From assembly GCA_030591285.1 (NCBI GenBank), contig JAUVBH010000035.1, positions 1 through 10,055 on the forward strand: DNA of 10,055 nucleotides, given 5' to 3'. Each line of letters opens with the position of its first letter. Positions within the stretch are counted from its first letter, which is position 1. The position numbers and the translations under genes are program-made. Positions 1-8,740 of this stretch are shown piece after piece. This DNA is from Thermoplasmatota archaeon (GTDB lineage Archaea; Thermoplasmatota; Penumbrarchaeia; Penumbrarchaeales; Penumbrarchaeaceae). Under the pieces are notes generated by a model, which was not told the origin of the DNA, ran no database searches, and was given only the letters and a program-made list of their open reading frames with translations.

Positions 1-3000
1 AGGTGGTTATCGAGCCTCATGAAGGAGATCCTAAACGAATACTCGCAAAGAATCTAGAAGCCCTCAAGAGCGCCCAATTCGATCGTATCGTAGTAACAGG
101 AAGAAGGTTCAGAAAGCTTGTGGATCTGACCTCCATCAGTGAACCTGAAGCAGTGGAACACGCATATGATTGGGTAAATACCTCCAATAAAAGATTCAAT
201 GCAATAGTCAGTGCCGGCGGGGAAACCTTCATGGTCTACGAGTTGGATGATGATGGAAAGATCACCAATGTCCATACTGGTAGCAAGTGTGCTTCTGGAA
301 CCGGAGAATTCTTCCTCCAGCAGATCCGCCGAATGGGAATGAGCATTGAAGAGGCCATGAAGTATGGTAAGAATACCCAGTCACATAGATTATCCAGCAG
401 ATGCACTGTGTTTTGCAAGAGCGATTGTACACACGCCACGAATAAAGGAATACCAAAGGGACAGGTCGTATCTGGTCTATGCGATATGATGGGGCACAAG
501 ATCATTGAGCTTTTGAAAAAGATCCCCAAAAAGGATATCATGATGGTTGGCGGGACCTCCCAGAACGAATTGATGGTCGACCATCTTGTAAAAAAGATCT
601 CGGGTCTGGAGATACCCAAAACAGCCCCATATTTCGAAGCTCTTGGTGCAGGACTGTGGGCATTGGAGAACGATACAAAGAGATTTCCGGGTATTGATAA
701 AATATTCTTTTCGGACCGCTCATCCTTCGACCATCTTCCCAAACTATCCATTCACAAGGATCTGGTCCACTTCAAAACCATGAATAGGGGAACTGCCAAG
801 GAAGGAGACCGATGCATTATCGGTCTGGATGTTGGTTCCACTACGACCAAGGCTGTCCTATTGGGAACAATGGATAATTCAGTTCTGGGATCGATCTATC
901 TCAGAACACTAGGGGACCCTGTGAAGGCTGCAAGGCAATGCTACGGGGCTTTGAAGGAGCAGGTACCTCTGTCTATCGATATTGTTGGATTGGGTGTATG
1001 CGGTTCAGGAAGACAGATAGCTGGACTGCATGCATTAACTGATGGGATACTGAACGAAATAATCGCCCATGCAACTGCTGCCGTTCATTTCGACAAGGAT
1101 GTTGACACCATCTTCGAGATAGGTGGGCAGGATGCAAAATACACATTCATCACCAACGGTGTTCCGTCAGATTATGCGATGAACGAAGCATGCAGTGCCG
1201 GGACAGGATCCTTCCTAGAGGAATCTGCCAAGGAGACACTTGGTCTCCCTATGGAAGAGATCGCAGATGTCGCAATGAAAGGGGAAACGCCTCCAAATTT
1301 CAACGATCAATGCGCCGCTTTTATCAGCAGCGATATCAAAAGAGCCTCCCATGAAGGGATGGAAAGGGAGGACATAGTGGCAGGTCTGGTCTACTCGATA
1401 TGCATGAACTACATAAACAGGGTCAAAGGGACTAGACCGGTTGGAGAGAAGGTATTCATGCAGGGAGGGGTCTGCCTGAACAGAGCGGTTCCCATCGCCA
1501 TGGCAGGCCTCACCGGGAAAGAGGTTATCGTTCCTCCCATGCCGGAACTTGCAGGAGCTTTTGGTGTTGCACTTGCGATCAAGGAAAGGATAGAAAAAGG
1601 ATTGATCCCGGAAGGATCGTTCGATCTCGAGGAACTATCCAACAGGGAAGTTGAGTACAAGGACAACTTCATCTGTATGGGTGGTAAGGAAAAATGTGAT
1701 CTTGGATGTGAGATCGCCAGGATCAAGATCGAAGATAAGGTATACCCGTTCGGAGGAGCTTGCAACAGATACTACAACATCAGGAAATCTGTTGAATATG
1801 ATGTTGAAAAGTTCAATCTGCCTTCACTAAGGGAAAGAATGGTCTTCCATGATTATGCTGACCTTGTGCCCCATCTCAAAGAGGGTGCAAAGACAATCGG
1901 TATCAACAGGACCTACATGATGAGCACTTACTATCCTCTGTTCTACACTTTCTTCACCAAGCTTGGAATGAAGGTGATCATCTCGGATGAGGTTGATCAG
2001 GAAGGTACCGATCAGATCGGGGCCCCTTTCTGTTATCCAGCGGAGATCACCCATGGAATGTTCATGAACCTTCTGAAAAAGGGTCCGGATTACATCTTCC
2101 TCCCGCATATTAAAGGTTACCATGTCCCCAACGGGCATGTTGCCAATTATGCCTGCCCCCTCACACAATGTGAACCTTTTTACCTCCGTCAAACATTCAA
2201 AAAGGAGATCAATGATCGTGGAGTGGTTCTGATCGATGATACATTGAGCTTCATGAGGGGATTGGACAAAGGCAAGGATGGGATGGTCAAAATTGCCAAA
2301 GAACTTGGATTCTCCAGAAAAGAGGCGGAGACCGCATTTGACCTGGCTGTCAAAAAACAACGATCCCTTGTTGATCATTTTAAGAGGATCGGCAATGAAG
2401 TCATGAAGGATCTGGAGAAGGACAAGGATCAGATGGCCATCGTCCTATTTGGCAGATCTTACAATGCTTTCGTGAAGGAAGCAAACATGGGTATACCCCA
2501 AAAGATCGCTTCAAGGGGTTTTCGGATCATTCCATATGATTTCCTGACCTTCGATCAGGAGAAGAAGTATCCGCATATGTTCTGGTCCAACGGACAGACG
2601 ATACTGAAAGCTGCTCGAATAGTGGAAAGACACCCACAACTCTTCGGGACATTCATCACAAATTTCAGTTGCGGTCCCGATTCTTACATTATAACCTATT
2701 TCAGAGATATGATGGGGATGAAGCCATCCCTGACACTTGAGCTAGACAGCCATTCTGCAGATGCCGGTCTGGAAACAAGAATTGAGGCCGCCATCGATAT
2801 TTTCAAAGGTTACAGACAGCTCATACAGCAAGAAACCATGATAACTGAAGAAAAACAATATAGACCAGCTACAGCCGAGCTCAAAGATGGGAAAATGATC
2901 GTAACCACCTCTGATGGTGAGAAGCTGGACATGTTCGATCCCAGGGTCCGGATCGTGTTCCCATCAATGGGTGATCTTCAAACATCTGGTGGTGCCCAGC

Positions 3001-4268
3001 TTCTGGAGTCCATAGGTGTAAATGCTCTGGCCCTCCCACCAGCAGATGAAGAGGTCCTTAAACTGGGTAAATCGAATACTACAGGAAAAGAGTGCCTCCC
3101 GATGATGGTCACTACAGGGGCCCTGTTGAAATACTTGAAATATAGAGATCCAAAAAGCGAGGAGGTCCTGGTCTATTTCATGCCTACGGCCAATGGACCT
3201 TGCCGTCTTGGTCAGTATCACATCTATCTCAACATGCTGATGAAGAGTATGCAGATCGAGGATGTAGCTATGCTTGCACTGACCTCTGAAGATGGATATG
3301 GAGGTCTTGGGAACTCTGTGCTTTTAAAGTTCTGGTTCATCATAGTATCTGCGGACATAATGGACGATATCCGCAACATGCTCATGGCTTATTCTAAGGA
3401 TAAAGATGAGGCACTGAAGATATTTGACCAGCAGTGGGAGAATATCCTCAGGTCGGTGATGGATTCCGGGGAAAAAGGTGAACTTGGGGGTTTGACCAAG
3501 ACCATCAAGTCCATCAACAGTGACTGGAAGGTTTTCAAAGGAGCTCTTAGAGAAGTTGTGAAGAATCTGAAGGCGATCCCTGTGCATAGGGACATTCATG
3601 ACGCTAAATTGGTCAACCTTGTGGGTGAGATATTCGTCAGACATGATGCAATATCTCGAAGATACATCTGTGAGCGGTTGGCGGAAAAAGGTTTCGCTGC
3701 GAAGATCAGCCCAATTCATGAATGGTTCTTCTACATCGATTACATGATCCAGAACAAGTACAACGTCGATCCACACCCCTTCAGTGAGATCATGAAGAAT
3801 AAGGCTAAACATGCTGTCCAAAGGAAGTATGAAAAAAGCATCAAGGAGATGTTCGCAGAGACCGGGCTTTATCACTATGAAGAGGTGGATATCGATAAGA
3901 TCGTCAAAAATGCAAAGCATCTGATATCTCCGGAAATGGCAGGAGAATCCATCCTTACAATCGGAGTTTCACTCCTTGACATCATTGACCACTCATGTGG
4001 CGTTATCTCCATCGGACCTTTTGGTTGTATGAACAATAGGGTTTGTGAATCGATCCTCAAGGAAACCATGACCGAGGACGGAAAACTGGAGATCAGCAAT
4101 GACGACATCGTGAAAAAGGTCCTTGAGAATACCAAGAACCTTCCTTTCCTCTCCATCGAGAGTGATGGCGGGCCATTCCCTCAGATCATAGAAGCTAATT
4201 TCGAGGCATTCTGCTTGCAGGCTGATAGGCTTCATCAGAAAATGGTCTCTGCCAGAAAGGACCGATGA
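1..4268 (+). CDS. Large acyl-CoA dehydratase/reductase activase with two ASKHA ATPase modules (5' partial)
   Basis: Member of the BadF/BadG/BcrA/BcrD family. HgdC-type relatives use ATP to drive electrons from a [4Fe-4S] cluster into 2-hydroxyacyl-CoA dehydratases or benzoyl-CoA-type reductases in the cytoplasm. Residues are numbered from the in-frame GTG at position 3. Module 1 (about 1-225) has KCASGTG with Cys96, then CTVF with Cys134, and extra Cys138 and Cys142. Module 2 (about 270-530) has the phosphate loop GLDVGSTTTK (274-283), IGGQDAK (373-379), CSAGTG with Cys397 and CAAF with Cys437. A DUF2229-like section (about 555-780) has Cys558, 565, 569, GGACNRY (Cys587) and FCYPAE (Cys677). 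The C-terminal part carries CLPM (Cys1031) and ESDGGPFPQIIEA near 1386-1398. At least 1421 residues are visible, which fits the large fused subfamily. Module 1 lacks its own phosphate-1 loop here, so the GTG at 3 is not the real start and the gene begins upstream. No dehydratase subunit gene is nearby, so the partner and substrate are unknown. Confidence 0.9.
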   Translation, partial: VVIEPHEGDPKRILAKNLEALKSAQFDRIVVTGRRFRKLVDLTSISEPEAVEHAYDWVNTSNKRFNAIVSAGGETFMVYELDDDGKITNVHTGSKCASGTGEFFLQQIRRMGMSIEEAMKYGKNTQSHRLSSRCTVFCKSDCTHATNKGIPKGQVVSGLCDMMGHKIIELLKKIPKKDIMMVGGTSQNELMVDHLVKKISGLEIPKTAPYFEALGAGLWALENDTKRFPGIDKIFFSDRSSFDHLPKLSIHKDLVHFKTMNRGTAKEGDRCIIGLDVGSTTTKAVLLGTMDNSVLGSIYLRTLGDPVKAARQCYGALKEQVPLSIDIVGLGVCGSGRQIAGLHALTDGILNEIIAHATAAVHFDKDVDTIFEIGGQDAKYTFITNGVPSDYAMNEACSAGTGSFLEESAKETLGLPMEEIADVAMKGETPPNFNDQCAAFISSDIKRASHEGMEREDIVAGLVYSICMNYINRVKGTRPVGEKVFMQGGVCLNRAVPIAMAGLTGKEVIVPPMPELAGAFGVALAIKERIEKGLIPEGSFDLEELSNREVEYKDNFICMGGKEKCDLGCEIARIKIEDKVYPFGGACNRYYNIRKSVEYDVEKFNLPSLRERMVFHDYADLVPHLKEGAKTIGINRTYMMSTYYPLFYTFFTKLGMKVIISDEVDQEGTDQIGAPFCYPAEITHGMFMNLLKKGPDYIFLPHIKGYHVPNGHVANYACPLTQCEPFYLRQTFKKEINDRGVVLIDDTLSFMRGLDKGKDGMVKIAKELGFSRKEAETAFDLAVKKQRSLVDHFKRIGNEVMKDLEKDKDQMAIVLFGRSYNAFVKEANMGIPQKIASRGFRIIPYDFLTFDQEKKYPHMFWSNGQTILKAARIVERHPQLFGTFITNFSCGPDSYIITYFRDMMGMKPSLTLELDSHSADAGLETRIEAAIDIFKGYRQLIQQETMITEEKQYRPATAELKDGKMIVTTSDGEKLDMFDPRVRIVFPSMGDLQTSGGAQLLESIGVNALALPPADEEVLKLGKSNTTGKECLPMMVTTGALLKYLKYRDPKSEEVLVYFMPTANGPCRLGQYHIYLNMLMKSMQIEDVAMLALTSEDGYGGLGNSVLLKFWFIIVSADIMDDIRNMLMAYSKDKDEALKIFDQQWENILRSVMDSGEKGELGGLTKTIKSINSDWKVFKGALREVVKNLKAIPVHRDIHDAKLVNLVGEIFVRHDAISRRYICERLAEKGFAAKISPIHEWFFYIDYMIQNKYNVDPHPFSEIMKNKAKHAVQRKYEKSIKEMFAETGLYHYEEVDIDKIVKNAKHLISPEMAGESILTIGVSLLDIIDHSCGVISIGPFGCMNNRVCESILKETMTEDGKLEISNDDIVKKVLENTKNLPFLSIESDGGPFPQIIEANFEAFCLQADRLHQKMVSARKDR

Positions 4269-4367
4269 GAAACTTCAATAATTGACCTAAACACATTTTT
4301 CAGGATAGTTAGAGCGCTTACATGATAGGGGTATTCATAAACTATCTGAAATGGTATTGTCTTGACA
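4269..4367 (+). promoter_or_regulatory. Intergenic region with weak promoter candidate for the three-gene operon
   Basis: This 99-base gap separates the activase from the downstream operon and is the only place in the window where a promoter for that operon fits. A TATA-like TTCATAAAC at 4334-4342 is centred about 30 bases before the ATG at 4368. That spacing would suit a leaderless or nearly leaderless archaeal transcript, and no Shine-Dalgarno motif precedes that ATG. A T-run at 4296-4300 could help end transcription of the upstream gene. An imperfect inverted repeat flanks the TATA-like box and is listed separately. The box is a poor consensus match, so this is a candidate only. Confidence 0.3.
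4302..4348. repeat. Imperfect inverted repeat around the candidate promoter
   Basis: GATAGTT at 4304-4310 is the exact reverse complement of AACTATC at 4340-4346. The outer bases AG and TG extend the pairing if one G is bulged on the left arm. The spacer is 29 bases and contains most of the TATA-like element. It could be an operator or simply chance: 7-base matching arms are not rare in a gap of this size. Confidence 0.25.
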
Positions 4368-7118
4368 ATGAAGGGCATTGGGGGGAGTATTCCTCTAATA
4401 ATCATAGCCTTGTTCCTGCTAACGTCTGTGCAATATAATAGCACACCAGCCGTGGGACAAAGTGCAGGAACGGATAAGATCTCTCCATTCGTATCCTACA
4501 AATTCGTTCAAAGTTCCCAGAACATTCAGGAGAATGAGATCATCTCCTTGAGGGACATATTCTACTATGTTTCGATCCTGAACCTTACTGGGCAACAAAT
4601 TCAGGAACCTGAAAGATCGGGGATCGCACAATTGGTCCATTCCTATCAGAATGCAGATGGTGGCTATGGTGACTGGCAAAATGATCGATCAAAAGCTGGT
4701 TCCACACTAACTGCGATCCGAACCCTATTCGAATTGGGTGAAAGGCCAATCAATGAGACTGGTTTGATATCCTTCCTTAACAAGCTCCAGGTCAGCGGTC
4801 TAGCCTGGGGGAATTATGGGTTCAGGTCGTCGTTGAAGGAAACGGATGCAGATATCTCCAGCACCCATGATGCGATCCAAGCTCTCGGTCTCATAGGTGG
4901 ACAGGTTCCAAACCAGGCAGGAGTGATATATTATATCAAAGACCATCAAAATATTGATGGAGGATTTGGATACCAAACAAACAGAGATGCTGGCATCATA
5001 TGGGATTCTACCATTCTGCATTCCCAAAGAGGCTTATTGTCACTGTCTCGTTTCAATGAAGCACCTACATTCGACCAGGATGCGGTTGATTTCATTCATG
5101 GCAACCAGCAGACAAGCGGAGGATTCAGAAATTACCAGGGAGAAGAGGCAAGGGTGTCCTACACTTACAACGCGATCTTTGCGTTAATTTCTCTTGGTGA
5201 AACGATCCCGAGAGAGAATGATGTCATCCACTTCCTCTCCACAAATCAAATGGGATCCGGTGGTTTTCTGGATTATTCCCTGGATACCAAAGAGGGGCTC
5301 CATACAACATTCTTCGCAATATCTACGATCGAAGTGCTTGGTGGAAATTACAATAAAGCAAAGGCAGCGGAATTTTCCAGGAACTTTCTCATGAACAGAC
5401 TTAATGGAGGATTCGGTGACTACCCTGGACTCGGATCAAACTCAAGAATAACCTTCGATGCAGTTTCGATCCTGAATCGGATCGGTAGGGACCCCAGGGA
5501 TGAAACAGCTGTGATCGATTATGTTCTGAACATTCACAATGTTGATGGTGGTTACGGGCAGAATGGTCTATCCAATGTGGAGACCACCTACAGATCGATA
5601 CTGACACTTCAGCTCCTTGAAGAACCCCTTCCTGATCCATTGACCACGGTGAATTACATCCGAAACCTCCAGAACAACGATGGAGGATTCGGTTTTGCCT
5701 CAGAATATGTCTCCAGAGGCTCGTATTCCTACAGAGCGATCAGGACGTTGGATATTCTCGGAAGGGAACCTATTGACAGAAATGGAGCAGTGAACTATCT
5801 GAGATCCCTTCAAAATTCAGATGGTGGTTTCGGGAACTTCTTTGGAGAAGGTGACTCTGATATCTCTTCATCATACAGAGCTGTCAGAGCATTGAGCACT
5901 CTTTCATCATCTCCCCTTCAAAGGACAAATGCTGTCAATTTTTTCAAGGGTTCCCAGAATGAGAATGGCGGGTTCAAAAGATCTCCTTCCGATCTCACCG
6001 CTCCCAATAATTTCTCCACATCTCTTTTCACATATGGAGCTGTCCTTGGACTTCATTATCTTGAAGCCGATATAGATGAGAAAGAGTCCGTCTACCTATT
6101 CCTGAAATCTCTCAGGAATCCCGATCTCGGTTTCGGTGAAAAGAAGTTCTTCACGTCCAGTGTGTCAGATACATTTACATCGATATGGTCCTACATGGTA
6201 TTGTTCCAGGACCAGTTGGACCCTCCTTCCCGGATAGAGGACATTGTGATCACTCCGTCGCAACCGACCACTGCCGATCTTGTTAACATCACTGTAAAAA
6301 TAACAGACATCAGGGACCAATCACCGGAGTATGTCCATGCCAGCATCCATGGTGCAAAATATCTACTCCAACCAATAGGTGACGGAAACTTCTCAGCAAC
6401 ATTGATCCTCCCATCAGGGACAACCGATCTTGTTATTTTGACCTCGGATGGTATCAATCAGGTCAGATCATCCCCGATCTCCATTACGGTCACTGATATA
6501 GGCAACTCTCCAAAGCTTGTCCTTGATATCTCACCTGATGAAGGGCTAGAAGATACTATATTCCAGTATAATGTGGAATATACTCACCCTGATGGAATAG
6601 ATCCATCAGTTGTTCAGATACAGATCAATGATGGTATCTGGATCGAAATTGGAGAAGATACCCAGAACAATTATACACACTCTACAACTCTTTCTTCAGG
6701 TATCCATTCCGTGCGTGCCAGGGCTTTTGACGGAACGAATTATGGTTACACCGACAGGATATCCGGACCTTTTGTTCACTCCGTAAATTCGACAAGACCC
6801 GAATGGGACCTGTTCGTCAAGATAAGGGATCTTGTGGATCAAGAATTCGATTTCATGGTAAACTACACAGATGTTGAAAGGACCAACCATAACGGAAAGC
6901 TTGCATGGAAGGTTGAGATAGGAGATCAATTGATCTTTGTCAGCTACGATGGCGATGATATCCTCAATGGAGAGGATGAAAACAGTAATTGGTGGATCTG
7001 GCTGATAATTGTTTTAGTGATACTTTTACTGGTGGCCGCAGGTATTTCAGTGTTTTTCTACATGCAAAAGGTCAAGGAAGAAGATAGAGTGGAGAGCTGG
7101 GAGGATGAAGGGAAATGA
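4368..7118 (+). CDS. Exported membrane-anchored protein with prenyltransferase/squalene-cyclase-type repeats
   Basis: A predicted surface protein of 916 residues when counted from ATG 4368. A TTG two codons earlier is possible, but the ATG is preferred. Residues 1-33 look like a signal peptide with a hydrophobic core near 7-19. Eleven repeats follow, each with a QNxDGGFG-type turn about every 45-53 residues: 94, 146 (degenerate), 194, 247, 294, 343, 390, 435, 482, 530 and 583. This is the alpha-hairpin pattern of prenyltransferase beta subunits and squalene cyclases. Two beta-sandwich-like domains follow (about 622-710 and 711-803), then a transmembrane helix at about 875-898 and a short charged tail. 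Several N-x-S/T sequons (such as NIT, NFS and NYT in the beta domains) agree with an extracellular location. The protein has no cysteine at all, so the Cys zinc ligand of prenyltransferases is absent, and no DxDD cyclase motif is seen. Catalysis by either route is unlikely; a binding or scaffold role is inferred. It is the first gene of the operon and its stop overlaps the next start. Confidence 0.85.
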   Translation: MKGIGGSIPLIIIALFLLTSVQYNSTPAVGQSAGTDKISPFVSYKFVQSSQNIQENEIISLRDIFYYVSILNLTGQQIQEPERSGIAQLVHSYQNADGGYGDWQNDRSKAGSTLTAIRTLFELGERPINETGLISFLNKLQVSGLAWGNYGFRSSLKETDADISSTHDAIQALGLIGGQVPNQAGVIYYIKDHQNIDGGFGYQTNRDAGIIWDSTILHSQRGLLSLSRFNEAPTFDQDAVDFIHGNQQTSGGFRNYQGEEARVSYTYNAIFALISLGETIPRENDVIHFLSTNQMGSGGFLDYSLDTKEGLHTTFFAISTIEVLGGNYNKAKAAEFSRNFLMNRLNGGFGDYPGLGSNSRITFDAVSILNRIGRDPRDETAVIDYVLNIHNVDGGYGQNGLSNVETTYRSILTLQLLEEPLPDPLTTVNYIRNLQNNDGGFGFASEYVSRGSYSYRAIRTLDILGREPIDRNGAVNYLRSLQNSDGGFGNFFGEGDSDISSSYRAVRALSTLSSSPLQRTNAVNFFKGSQNENGGFKRSPSDLTAPNNFSTSLFTYGAVLGLHYLEADIDEKESVYLFLKSLRNPDLGFGEKKFFTSSVSDTFTSIWSYMVLFQDQLDPPSRIEDIVITPSQPTTADLVNITVKITDIRDQSPEYVHASIHGAKYLLQPIGDGNFSATLILPSGTTDLVILTSDGINQVRSSPISITVTDIGNSPKLVLDISPDEGLEDTIFQYNVEYTHPDGIDPSVVQIQINDGIWIEIGEDTQNNYTHSTTLSSGIHSVRARAFDGTNYGYTDRISGPFVHSVNSTRPEWDLFVKIRDLVDQEFDFMVNYTDVERTNHNGKLAWKVEIGDQLIFVSYDGDDILNGEDENSNWWIWLIIVLVILLLVAAGISVFFYMQKVKEEDRVESWEDEGK
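4647..6137 (+). repeat. Eleven tandem alpha-hairpin repeats (QNxDGGFG type) inside the coding region
   Basis: Protein-level repeat with a period of roughly 45-53 codons, marked by an aromatic- and glycine-rich turn: QNADGGYG, QNIDGGFG, HNVDGGYG, QNNDGGFG and QNSDGGFG are the clearest copies. Copies 2, 4, 5, 10 and 11 are more diverged. The unit is an outer helix of the type SYRAIRTLDILG, a linker, then an inner helix ending in the turn. An outer-type helix precedes the first turn and another follows the last, so the array could hold about twelve outer helices, enough for two alpha6/alpha6 toroids or one longer solenoid. DNA identity between copies is low, so the duplication is old. Confidence 0.8.
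7099..7104 (+). promoter_or_regulatory. Ribosome binding site GGGAGG for the 7TM/ATP-grasp gene
   Basis: GGGAGG lies 10 bases before the ATG at 7115, inside the end of the upstream coding region. It matches the archaeal anti-Shine-Dalgarno core. It supports the ATG that overlaps the upstream stop as ATGA and suggests translational coupling. Confidence 0.55.
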
Positions 7119-8740
7119 AGGCTAAGGAGCTATTTCTCCATGGTTTTGTAACGGTATTGATCATTACCATGATCGTCTGGTCCAGGTTGAACATGCCCTT
7201 CTTCCAACCGATCCTGGAGGGGTCACAGTTATTCTTCCAACTGATCGTAGCAGGAACCGTAATTGCAATTCTTCGGAACGTTGTTGGGATCAAGACCTTC
7301 GGAGTCTTTGGTCCAGCGATCGTTGCCCTTGGTATTGTACGACCTGGCCTGTTCTACGGTCTCGTTCTCTATATCGATATCTTTCTTGTTGCAATGGTCG
7401 TCTCCTTGCTTCTACACAAGGTGAATCTCTCTTCCAGTCATCGGATGGCAATAATTTTAACTGTCACTGCAATGACCATTACCGTTCTGGAGCTGATCGG
7501 TGAAACCTTTCACATAACTCTAATACAGCTTACAATTTTCTTTCCTGTCCTTATCACCTCATGGCTGGCAGATCGTTATGTCATGCAGGTGACAGAGGTA
7601 GACTGGATCGAGCCCTCCAAGAAATTGGGTGGGACCATAATAGTCATCGCAATTTCCTTTGCAATAATGACCTGGAGCCCTTTCATTCGCTTCGTCTCAC
7701 TGAATCCGGAGATCTGGGGCTTTATCATATTATTGAACATTGTCATCGCTTTGAAGGTGAACCTCAGGTTGATGGAATATGTTAGGTTCAGACCTCTCTT
7801 CAAAGAGACAGGTTCATACAAAGGTGCTATGGGACTGGGTAGAAGGAACAGAGATTATGTTGGCAGATACAATCCCCGCAATCTATTTCCCCATATCAGA
7901 AAGGATCGGATAAAGAGGACACTGCATCAGCTTGATATTCCAACCCCTGAGACCTACTGCATTGTGACGACCAAGAAAGAACTACCCTGTGCAGAAGCTG
8001 TTATGGCGAGCCAGAAGGATTTTGTCATAAAACCTGCAAGTGGTTATGGTGGGGAAGGTATCCTTGTGGTGAAGAAGGATGCAAAGGGAAATATGATCTC
8101 CAAGGGTAAGAAATGGTCTGTGACTCAGGTCAATCGCCACATTACCAAGATCATGGATGGACAGTATTCATCAGAATGGACCGATGTTGCACTTCTGGAA
8201 CAGTTAGTTGTCACACATAAGGATCTGGAAGGTTATTATTCGGATGGGGTTCCCGATATCAGGGTCATCATCTTCGAGGGATTTCCTGTGATGTCAATGA
8301 TAAGGCTCCCAACAAAGGAATCAGGTGGAGCAGCGAATATGCATAAAGGAGCCATCGGGATGGGACTGAGAATTTCAGATGGAAAGGCCATGAACCCGTT
8401 CTGGAGAGGGCATGGGGGTAATGTTACCAAGCATCCAGATACAGGAGTGGACCTGACAACACTGAAGTTGTCAGATTGGAAAGGTTTGCTTGAAGTTGCC
8501 TCCAAGGCACAAGCTGCTTCAAGACTTGGTTATGTGGGTGTCGATATCGTTCTTGATAGAAGCGGGCCCATGGTCCTTGAGGTCAATAAACGACCTGGCC
8601 TGGAGATCCAGAACACCAATCTTGCTGGCCTCCTTCAAAGAGTAAAATACATAGAGGATCGAATGATGGATGTGCAATTCCTGCCATTGAAAGAGAAAAT
8701 AAAATTATCCATTGATTGGGACAGGAGGGGATGGAAATGA
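7115..8740 (+). CDS. Fusion of 7TM_transglut membrane domain and alpha-L-glutamate-ligase-like ATP-grasp
   Basis: Residues 1-225 are highly hydrophobic, with about eight predicted helices (near 8-22, 38-55, 60-75, 78-100, 109-128, 131-150, 172-192 and 199-217). The segment GIKTFGVFGPAIVALG (58-73) resembles the conserved core of the 7TM domain found with bacterial inactive transglutaminases. Residues 228-541 are an ATP-grasp domain of the alpha-L-glutamate-ligase-like family, distantly related to RimK. They show YNPRNLFP, VIKPASG with Lys306, a Gly-rich loop GYGGEG (310-315), EQLV with Glu362, GVPDIRV with Asp381, GYVGVDIVLD with Asp477, and LEVNKRPG with Glu489 and Asn491 as likely metal ligands. 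The active-site pattern looks intact, so an ATP-dependent carboxylate-amine ligase is expected on the cytoplasmic side; an even helix number fits this. The substrate is unknown. In bacteria these two domains are normally on separate proteins. The start ATG overlaps the previous stop as ATGA, and the stop overlaps the next start in the same way. Confidence 0.88.
   Translation: MKAKELFLHGFVTVLIITMIVWSRLNMPFFQPILEGSQLFFQLIVAGTVIAILRNVVGIKTFGVFGPAIVALGIVRPGLFYGLVLYIDIFLVAMVVSLLLHKVNLSSSHRMAIILTVTAMTITVLELIGETFHITLIQLTIFFPVLITSWLADRYVMQVTEVDWIEPSKKLGGTIIVIAISFAIMTWSPFIRFVSLNPEIWGFIILLNIVIALKVNLRLMEYVRFRPLFKETGSYKGAMGLGRRNRDYVGRYNPRNLFPHIRKDRIKRTLHQLDIPTPETYCIVTTKKELPCAEAVMASQKDFVIKPASGYGGEGILVVKKDAKGNMISKGKKWSVTQVNRHITKIMDGQYSSEWTDVALLEQLVVTHKDLEGYYSDGVPDIRVIIFEGFPVMSMIRLPTKESGGAANMHKGAIGMGLRISDGKAMNPFWRGHGGNVTKHPDTGVDLTTLKLSDWKGLLEVASKAQAASRLGYVGVDIVLDRSGPMVLEVNKRPGLEIQNTNLAGLLQRVKYIEDRMMDVQFLPLKEKIKLSIDWDRRGWK
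8724..8730 (+). promoter_or_regulatory. Ribosome binding site GGAGGGG for the transglutaminase-like gene
   Basis: GGAGGGG ends 6 bases before the ATG at 8737. It decides the start in favour of 8737 over the in-frame TTG at 8716, which lies before this motif, and the ATG at 8731, which abuts it. The chosen ATG also forms an ATGA overlap with the upstream stop. Confidence 0.65.

Noticed and set aside
3..5. GTG at position 3 as the start of the activase
   Set aside because: The first ASKHA module lacks its phosphate-1 loop and begins mid-domain, so the true start must be upstream of the window.
3324..3920. 198-codon antisense open frame within the activase gene
   Set aside because: It lies opposite a well-conserved coding region, has no recognisable domain, and such antisense frames are common here.
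4362..4364. TTG at 4362 as the start of the repeat protein
   Set aside because: An ATG lies two codons later, directly ahead of the signal peptide, and no ribosome binding site favours the TTG.
7058..7115. Archaeosortase-type tail on the repeat protein
   Set aside because: Its C-terminal helix is not preceded by a PGF-like motif and is followed by a mixed charged tail, so it looks like an ordinary membrane anchor.
4368..7118. Active protein prenyltransferase or terpene cyclase
   Set aside because: There is no cysteine for a zinc site, no DxDD motif, and the protein carries an export signal and membrane anchor.
8716..8718. TTG at 8716 as the start of the transglutaminase-like gene
   Set aside because: The GGAGGGG site at 8724-8730 lies downstream of it and is well spaced for ATG 8737, which also makes the same ATGA overlap seen at the previous junction.
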